Source of the DNA: Martensiomyces pterosporus
Lineage: Eukaryota; Kickxellomycota; Kickxellomycetes; Kickxellales; Kickxellaceae
Length of the DNA: 64,000 bases
Assembly (NCBI GenBank): GCA_025201845.1
Contig: MU603987.1
Coordinates: forward strand, 1-64,000
Direction of reading: 5' to 3'
Below are positions 57,757 through 64,000 of this stretch, in pieces (position 1 is the stretch's first letter; every line of letters begins with the position of its first letter). Below the pieces are notes generated by a model. That model ran no database searches, was not told the origin of the DNA, and worked only from the letters and a program-made list of their open reading frames with translations. The translations under genes were made by a program, and so were the position numbers.

Positions 57757-58629
57757 ATGTATTCTATCATCTATCGCATACCAATACTGAGCTACATTGT
57801 CACAGCCGACTTTTCCAAACTAATCCGCCCGGGAGCCAACTGGCTCGACTGGTTCGCATTCCACCTGCATCGCCCGGCCGGCCGCTACGGGCCCAAGTGG
57901 GACAAAAGCGCAGGGGAGCTGGATGGAATCTTGCGCATCGAGGTCTTGAAGGGCAAGGGGCTGCCGCGCAGCGAGATAACCAGCACATTCAACCAGTACG
58001 TGTGTATCCGTGTGGGCGACAATGCTGACTACTGCGATACGGTAGCAAACAGCAACGGCGAGCCGGCGTTCCGCATGAAGAGCTTCTTCAAGAAGCACCT
58101 CTACACAAACACCCTGGCTGAGATCACAGTTTTCAACGATGGCTTGTACAAGGACACGATGGTTGGCCGTGTGACCATTCCAGTCAAGGAATTGCACGAC
58201 GTACGTATGCACCATGGCTGGCTGTGCCTCGACGATGCAGAGGGCAACCCGATAGGCTTTGTCTACGTGTCCTGCGTGTACCGCAGAAGTGGTGATAGCG
58301 GATTCAGAGGGCTTGAGGATGAGGCAAATCAGGTGCTAGAAGGAGATGGGATCCAGCTGAGGCGCCAGAGAAACTGGCTGAGGAAGAAGCGGCCAGACCT
58401 CACCAAACCGAGCACAGCAGCAGCCAGCGCTAGAGATAGTGGCAGCACGCTGCTGCCAGCCACTTCCATGCCAGTTACCGGGCGCACCACTCAACAGGGC
58501 TCGTCGACGCCAATTGCTGACCATCCTGTGAACGACGCGTTCCAGGATGCTCCGTTTATGGAGGCAGGCGGTTATCCGATGCAGAATTTGGGGCCGCGCC
58601 AGAGGAGCAGAACCCAGCAGCAGCAGTAA
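57757..58629 (+). CDS. C2-domain protein of unknown function
   Basis: 290 residues from ATG 57757, the first ATG in a frame that is open further upstream. After an N-terminal hydrophobic/amphipathic stretch (MYSIIYRIPILSYIVTADFS) comes one C2 domain, about residues 55-180, starting GILRIEVLKGKGLPR. It includes FNQYVCIRVGD, AFRMKSFFKKHL, AEITVFNDG and TMVGRVTIPVKELHD. C2 domains bind membranes, often through calcium held by Asp residues of two loops. Here the first loop reads RSEITSTFNQ without the usual Asp pair, so binding is probably calcium-independent. The C-terminal third is basic, then Ser/Thr/Gln-rich and disordered. The stop is 148 bases from the convergent AVO3/Rictor stop. A named orthologue was not recognised. 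Confidence 0.8.
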   Translation: MYSIIYRIPILSYIVTADFSKLIRPGANWLDWFAFHLHRPAGRYGPKWDKSAGELDGILRIEVLKGKGLPRSEITSTFNQYVCIRVGDNADYCDTVANSNGEPAFRMKSFFKKHLYTNTLAEITVFNDGLYKDTMVGRVTIPVKELHDVRMHHGWLCLDDAEGNPIGFVYVSCVYRRSGDSGFRGLEDEANQVLEGDGIQLRRQRNWLRKKRPDLTKPSTAAASARDSGSTLLPATSMPVTGRTTQQGSSTPIADHPVNDAFQDAPFMEAGGYPMQNLGPRQRSRTQQQQ

Positions 58630-58777
58630 CAGGCTGAAGCGTCTGGCCTGAACTAACGCCGTCCTCCAGCAACACACAGCATAGCTCATTTTGCTATTTT
58701 TTTTCCTTTCAACTCTACACGTATATTAATATATGCTTACGAAGGCCACTGGCATGTTAAATCGCAAATGTGGACGC

Positions 58778-61700
58778 CTAGCTGCTGGCCATGTCTGCAG
58801 CAGACGACGACTCGGAGTCTCTTCGAGATGTCGACCCAAGCCTTGGCGTAGCAGGCACCCGCCTGCTGTTGTTACTGGCAGCCTGCTGGCTTTGCTGGCG
58901 AGGTACCATGGGTCGGATGTCATCCAGAAGTCCATTAGTTTGTCTCCTGGGGAACATGGTGGTCATACTGGGTGATGACGACGACTCCTGTAGCGTCGAT
59001 GCTCGTTTTCTCTGCGTTTCGGTGTCGCTACGGAGAAAGCGTTGGCTCGACGATGAGAACCGTCTGCCTGCCGCGGCACCTGCATCTACCAATTGCTGTT
59101 GCTGTTGTTGCTGTTGTTGCTGCTGTTGGATATTCCGCCTTGCTGCAGACTTTAGCATCTCGTCGTGAAGAGAGGCAAGGTTGACATCAAACACATCGTA
59201 GATAAACCGCCGGGTAGACAGGCGGTACCTGTACTTTCCAACCAGGTGCATGGCTTTGCAGTATAGCGGCAGCAGCCGGAAGTAGTGCGGGTGGGATGTG
59301 CGCAGCCGCATCAGCGTCCTAGAGGCAGTGTTCACCATGACGTGGTTGCTCATCAGGATAACAGCCTCGATGATCTCCTTTTGCACAGAGTCCAGATCTT
59401 CTGTGACGTCAGGCTCCCTAAAGGGGCCCTCGCTAAACACATGCGTCCCTTGCAGGATGCCTCCCTCTGCCCATCCGCCGGCGTTGAGAACCGACTCTAG
59501 GCGCTTGGGGACTGCGAACTCATAGGTGCCGTAGCAAGAGCTGCACAGCTGCCATCCGCGCTCGCGGAACGACTCTGCAGCAAACCCGCTGCGTGAAAGG
59601 AGCGCAAGTGCATACAGACACGTCCCCTTGATCGACAGAGACGCCGCTTGGGTAGCAATCTCAGTCAGCTTGGCAATGGGGTCAAATGGATCAAGCAGCA
59701 AATAGCCTTCTTGAGACGCACCCACAGCGCCAATCGCCCACAGCGTCGCCTTCAGCCCAACAACATCGTCGGGCAGCGTTGAGTTCCAAGGGATGTTTGC
59801 TAGCGTCTCAAACAGCAGCCCCGGGATGCCGTACTCTTGCAGATATGCTCGCCCACCAGCGCTCTTTGCCAGCTCTCCAAACAGGTGGGCTGGTGTCGGC
59901 GGGGTCTGGGAGCTCGTGGTCATCAGCATCATGCCGTCAGACGTACTGGAGAATAGCGGGCCAAAGGCCAGAGCCCGCGACACATCCAGCTCGATCGACT
60001 GCACATAGAGGATACCCTCGAGAGCACCCCATGCGCTCATCTCGCTATCGACAATCCCCTGGCTTTTGAGATAAGCAAACCCCCGCTCTGTGGCAGCGAT
60101 ACGCAGAATCAGTGGCCGAATGTCGTTGACGACCGCTAGGTCAAACATTGGATGGAGATCCAGCAAATGGGCTATACGGAACTCGCTTTCGTGCCTGTCC
60201 AAGTATGGATTCTCTCGAGCCAGATCAATGACCAGTACCAGGCACTGCGCAGCGGTGCTACGGACCATTGGCGACGAGTCGTAGATCAGACTGGCCAGAA
60301 CCTCAATTGCCCACGCAGTCACGGATCCAGGACGGCAAGGCGTGTCAGAGGTCAGGTAGAGCAGGAAGCTGGGCACTAGCTGGCGAAGCGATTCGTGTGG
60401 CGATGCTGCCACCTTTCGCAAGATGTTTCTCGCATGCCCCGAGCTCGCATAGTTCATGCTTGACAGGATATACTGGATAAGCAGGCCCTGGTCTGGCAGC
60501 TCGACAATCTGGTAGTACGCGTCGAACAGCCGGTTCCGCTCAAGCAAGCTATCGCCGCCAACGCTATGCTCGATTTCGCTCAGAAAGTGGAAGTATCCAG
60601 GAGACATGGTCATCTGCAGGCGTGGAAACGAGAACACCGACTCCTCGCGGCCTGTCTTGCGCGCATAGCTGTTCTGCTTCCTGATCTCGTCGACAATACC
60701 CGATAGCAGCCTGCTCTCGTCAATAAGCAGCAGCCCGTCAGCCGACGAAATCAATATGCGGATGAGCTGGCGGCCAATCTCCAGGTACTCCTCGTTGCTG
60801 GTTGTGCGGCTCAAGTCGCAAAACTCGAGCGACGATGGCCGGAAGAAGTGCGATAACCGCGGAAGGAAGCCGCTGGTAGTGACAACCTCTTGCATCCGGC
60901 GAGACGCACAGATCGGCCCACTGATCAGCATCCGGATGGCTGCCCAGTCCCACCGCATTGGGTTGTCCTCAGCGGTCACGCGCGACTCCTGGATCCACGC
61001 TGACACAAGTGACTCGTCTGCAGTGGCGCTGCTGCTAACGACGAGCGAGTTGCGTGCACGGCTCCGAGACTTTGTGCGGGTCCTAGTGAGCAGAGGAGGC
61101 GCAGGGCCAGGCACGGTTGCCAATGGCGTGGATGACGCCCCTGCCGCGTTTGCTCCGCCGTTAGAGCACCCGCCTGCATTGGGCACAGCCGCCAAGCCAC
61201 TGGTGCTAACCCCAAGAGACACATTCCCGCCCATTCCCGGAGCAGCAGATGCATCTCCGCCGCCCATTCCCAGCAAGTTGGTAGAGCTGCCGGCGTTCTG
61301 AGTATACATGCTGGCCATCGGCTGGTTGGCGCCACCGTCGGTTTGGGTGTAGGGCGAGCTTATTGCGGACACATTGGCTGTGCTTGTGTACAAGCCATGC
61401 GCTGCATTCGTCTGAGCATTCGTTCCTCCAGGGACCTGCTGTGGTGGCTGCAGCGCATATCCAACAGTGTCCAACGACCGGCGCCCCCTTGAGCCAGATA
61501 TGTCTGCCCGCATGTCGGCAATAGTATGGCTGTCGCCCTTGTCGTAGTTCCCTGATATCTGCCCTACGTTGCTGCTGCTGGCGCCAGTGATAGCATTGGA
61601 CAGCTGTGTCAGCCCGGCAGCGTCTTCGTTAACGGTGGTCAGCAGGGGCAAGATTGAGCTGACGTTGATGATTGGGCCGCCTCCAGAGACGCCGCCAGCA

Positions 61701-63622
61701 GCGCCTCCAGCCGCTGCAGCCGCCAGGTTTCCAGTGGATGCGCTGCTGCGAAGGACATGCGTGGCGTTGTCCTTCAAGCCAGCAGCCAGCCCCTTTGAGC
61801 CGCCCACCATGCTCGAGCTGCCATGCATGCCGGCGCCCTTTGGCACAAAACCTCCCGAGCCCAGGTATGCAGAGACCGACGAGGGCATATCAGGCACTGT
61901 CACATTATCATGGGGCTCTACGCGAGTTGTCTGGCTGTTTGCGCGTGAATTCAGCGCAGCCGGAGGGCTTATTCGCTCGTGGAGTTTGCGTCGCTTCAAG
62001 TGGTGCCGATAGAACACGCTGGATGTCAGGCTTGTTGCCCATGAGTCCGTCTGCTGGCTCGGCAGCTGGCCCATGGACAAGCTCGGGATTCCTTCGATTT
62101 TGCAAATGATCTGGCTGGCGCCAATCGATTTGTCGGCATTCTGAGCCAAAGCGCTGTCAACTAGGTCGCCGAGAGTCTGGAACCGCACGACATATTTCTC
62201 TGGCAGCGGCATGTGCGGGTGCTGCGACAGCCACTTGATCAGCGTAGCGCTGGCGTCGACAACCTCTGGCTGCTTGGACTCCAGGGTGGCAGTGACCAGC
62301 GATTCAACCAGCCCCTCATCAATAAATATCATGAGGAGAATTGTGCGCAGGTAGTCCACGGGCAGTAGCCGTGTGCGTGCAGATGTCTCTGTGATCGCAA
62401 ACGACGGCAGGTGGAACGGTGAGAGCAGATCCACGTCGAAGCGGGGCTGCTGCTCGAACTGCACCATGTCAAAGTCATCGGAGAGCCCAAAGAGCTCCAG
62501 AAGCATGCCGAGGATGATCTTTCTGTTCGAGTCCACCATCGACAGCGCGTTGACCAGCGCGTGGATCACTTTTCGGCCGTCAGACAGAAAATACTGGATT
62601 CCACTCCACGACTTGAGAAATTGCGTCAGCATAAATGCCGCTACCTTGGCCCTTTCGGTCAGCATCTGCTCCTTGCCCATAGACTCTGTCAGCGCACTAG
62701 CAATCCCACCAAGCGTCACGCCCAAGTGAATGTACTTTCGTGTGGCAGGGCTGTCTAGGATGTGCGTTATTGCACTTGCTATCGAAATTGAGATCGACCA
62801 AGGGCCATCTAACGCCGACTGCGTGAGCGACCGTATGCCATTGACGTACCAGAGCCGTTCGGGCGCAACGACCAGGATCTCGCACAGCGTCTCCAGGCAT
62901 ATGTTGCGCATTTTGTCGTCAGCCTGCTCAGATATCGCCATTATCGTCTTTGTGACCTGCGGAGTAAGCAGCCAGTAGTCGCCATGAAACCGCATCGTCC
63001 ACCGGATAAACTTGAGCCCCTGCTCGCGCTCTTCGTGGCTGGCGCCGTCCAGAGTCAGCGCGCGCATGACGCTCAGCTCAAGATACTCCTTGCAGTACAT
63101 CAGCGGCTGTGGCGACGGCAGCCGCCTGAGCAGTTTATACGTGCGTGCTCTGATGTGCCACTCGTAGTGAGCCAGGAGCTTTGGCGCAGCCTGACTCAGT
63201 GAGTAGACAACCTCATCAGGATAGCAGTGCTGCCTGTTTGCCACGCCCGCTTTATCTCCGCCCGCCAGCCGGTCAAGAAATGCAAAGGTGTCGCTCAGGC
63301 AATCGTCGACCTTGTCCGGCTCGCTGCTCTCGGTAAAGCTTGGCAGCCGCGAAATGCACTCGTCGTAAGGGAGGTTGCCCTGCGACAGCGCACCCAGGCT
63401 GCTGTCGCTGTACCCCGCACCCATTCCTGCACCTCTCCCATCGATGGGGTATGTGGTTGTCGACGAGAACTCGCTCGTGCTCGTGGCGCCGCCACCGGAG
63501 CGCCAAATGGTCGACCCCGACGTCGAGCGGGCACGGCCGTCGAGGCTTTGCGGTATGCTGCCAAACACCCCATCATTCATGTCAACCAACTCGGCCCAGC
63601 CTTCTTCAAGCCGCTCGTCCAT
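58778..63622 (-). CDS. AVO3: TORC2 subunit AVO3/Rictor (Ste16/pianissimo family)
   Basis: 1,614 residues in one exon (yeast Avo3 1,430; human Rictor about 1,708). The protein is the scaffold that defines TORC2 and controls the actin cytoskeleton, sphingolipids and AGC kinases at the plasma membrane. The N-terminal Rictor repeat region (about 108-430) contains EEREQGLKFIRW, MRNICLETLCEILVVAPERL and ALDGPWSISISIASAITHIL with a following TRKYI. The middle has a long low-complexity insert (about 560-890), then conserved helical repeats such as LLIQYILSSMNYASSGHARN. The Rictor V-type segment ERGFAYLKSQGIVDSEM starts at 1179. A poly-Gln run lies near 1500-1515, before a Ser-rich tail. ATG 63622 has an in-frame TAG two codons upstream, supporting the start unless that TAG is an intron acceptor. 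Confidence 0.93.
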   Translation of the reverse strand: MDERLEEGWAELVDMNDGVFGSIPQSLDGRARSTSGSTIWRSGGGATSTSEFSSTTTYPIDGRGAGMGAGYSDSSLGALSQGNLPYDECISRLPSFTESSEPDKVDDCLSDTFAFLDRLAGGDKAGVANRQHCYPDEVVYSLSQAAPKLLAHYEWHIRARTYKLLRRLPSPQPLMYCKEYLELSVMRALTLDGASHEEREQGLKFIRWTMRFHGDYWLLTPQVTKTIMAISEQADDKMRNICLETLCEILVVAPERLWYVNGIRSLTQSALDGPWSISISIASAITHILDSPATRKYIHLGVTLGGIASALTESMGKEQMLTERAKVAAFMLTQFLKSWSGIQYFLSDGRKVIHALVNALSMVDSNRKIILGMLLELFGLSDDFDMVQFEQQPRFDVDLLSPFHLPSFAITETSARTRLLPVDYLRTILLMIFIDEGLVESLVTATLESKQPEVVDASATLIKWLSQHPHMPLPEKYVVRFQTLGDLVDSALAQNADKSIGASQIICKIEGIPSLSMGQLPSQQTDSWATSLTSSVFYRHHLKRRKLHERISPPAALNSRANSQTTRVEPHDNVTVPDMPSSVSAYLGSGGFVPKGAGMHGSSSMVGGSKGLAAGLKDNATHVLRSSASTGNLAAAAAGGAAGGVSGGGPIINVSSILPLLTTVNEDAAGLTQLSNAITGASSSNVGQISGNYDKGDSHTIADMRADISGSRGRRSLDTVGYALQPPQQVPGGTNAQTNAAHGLYTSTANVSAISSPYTQTDGGANQPMASMYTQNAGSSTNLLGMGGGDASAAPGMGGNVSLGVSTSGLAAVPNAGGCSNGGANAAGASSTPLATVPGPAPPLLTRTRTKSRSRARNSLVVSSSATADESLVSAWIQESRVTAEDNPMRWDWAAIRMLISGPICASRRMQEVVTTSGFLPRLSHFFRPSSLEFCDLSRTTSNEEYLEIGRQLIRILISSADGLLLIDESRLLSGIVDEIRKQNSYARKTGREESVFSFPRLQMTMSPGYFHFLSEIEHSVGGDSLLERNRLFDAYYQIVELPDQGLLIQYILSSMNYASSGHARNILRKVAASPHESLRQLVPSFLLYLTSDTPCRPGSVTAWAIEVLASLIYDSSPMVRSTAAQCLVLVIDLARENPYLDRHESEFRIAHLLDLHPMFDLAVVNDIRPLILRIAATERGFAYLKSQGIVDSEMSAWGALEGILYVQSIELDVSRALAFGPLFSSTSDGMMLMTTSSQTPPTPAHLFGELAKSAGGRAYLQEYGIPGLLFETLANIPWNSTLPDDVVGLKATLWAIGAVGASQEGYLLLDPFDPIAKLTEIATQAASLSIKGTCLYALALLSRSGFAAESFRERGWQLCSSCYGTYEFAVPKRLESVLNAGGWAEGGILQGTHVFSEGPFREPDVTEDLDSVQKEIIEAVILMSNHVMVNTASRTLMRLRTSHPHYFRLLPLYCKAMHLVGKYRYRLSTRRFIYDVFDVNLASLHDEMLKSAARRNIQQQQQQQQQQQQLVDAGAAAGRRFSSSSQRFLRSDTETQRKRASTLQESSSSPSMTTMFPRRQTNGLLDDIRPMVPRQQSQQAASNNSRRVPATPRLGSTSRRDSESSSAADMASS

Positions 63623-64000
63623 TCGCTAGGCAGGGCTCTTGCTTTGTGCAGGGAGCGGGTGTACCGGCCAGTGTAGATACAAGGATAGAGAGAATAATGA
63701 AAAGAAATGAATATGTATATGAGCAGGTAACTGTACAAGACGAGAAGAAATAATTAAGCATAAATGGAGAAATGAATAGCTGCTTGCAATGCTAGATGTT
63801 GAAAGCCCTCGGTTGGCTGGGAAAGCTGAGCGGAGACGAGGAGAGCAGATGAGGCGGTGGTCAATCACACAACAATATAAACAAGCTGGATACCCGGTTC
63901 TGCCACCAGTGCTGCAGCAGCCATGCCTTGATCAGCGGATCGAAGGGATCATATCACGGGCTAGGCGACTTTTTTTTCTTTCTCAGCGATGGACTGCTGC
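63623..64000. promoter_or_regulatory. Upstream region of AVO3/Rictor, to window end
   Basis: 378 bases with AT-rich sequence near 63690-63780. No gene or clear TATA box was identified. The window ends in unassigned sequence. Confidence 0.4.

Overview
The window looks like nuclear chromosomal DNA from a filamentous, early-diverging fungus. It carries fungal-type genes: ERG6, a SAC7-like RhoGAP, a velvet factor, FMP27, AVO3/Rictor, a Pex30-like peroxin and a group I G-alpha. They have few, short spliceosomal introns, large intronless ORFs and very many Ser/Gln/Asp-rich low-complexity inserts. The intron sparsity and large disordered proteins would fit Kickxellomycotina (Coemansia/Linderina-like), but that placement is inference; only 'fungus' is directly supported. 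No CRISPR array, operon or prokaryotic feature was seen.

Layout. 1-2.4 kb: a nest of broken mobile elements (Ty3/gypsy pol fragment on the minus strand, a Tc1/mariner 5' end, a frameshifted LINE RNase H fragment). 3.06 kb: tRNA-Gln(UUG). 3.8-5.8 kb: CDF zinc transporter with a GC-AG intron. 5.9-6.3 kb (minus): LYRM2-like mitochondrial LYR protein, sharing a 450-bp divergent promoter with a 14.6-kb single-exon FMP27/BLTP2 bridge-like lipid-transfer protein (to 21.4 kb). 21.6-22.7 kb (minus): ERG6. 23.3-29.5 kb (minus): MOT1. 30.1-37.1 kb (minus): a RhoGAP gene that I reconstruct from two exons. 38.5-40.8 kb (minus): C1 + Pex24p + DysF protein, divergent from eIF2-alpha (41.4-42.3 kb, plus). 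42.8-44.2 kb (minus): glutamate-cysteine ligase modifier subunit, three exons. 46.1-47.2 kb (minus): G-alpha. 47.2-53.4 kb: a 6.2-kb stretch with no recognisable gene. 53.4-54.8 kb (plus): velvet-domain regulator, two exons. 54.8-57.7 kb: noncoding, with a TATA box and a short ORF. 57.8-58.6 kb (plus): C2-domain protein, convergent with AVO3/Rictor (58.8-63.6 kb, minus).

How the genes relate. Most are housekeeping genes with no shared pathway. Loose themes, all inferred: membrane contact and plasma-membrane signalling (FMP27, SAC7-type RhoGAP, Rictor, C2 protein), and developmental signalling (G-alpha and velvet factor, head to head across the longest gene-free interval).

The parts I consider most worth a second look are: the velvet gene rebuilt across a 616-nt intron and its G-alpha neighbourhood; the RhoGAP reconstruction from two ORFs; the C1-Pex24p-DysF architecture; the FMP27 homologue nearly twice the usual length; and the transposon nest beside a tRNA gene. 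I found no clearly novel molecular system.
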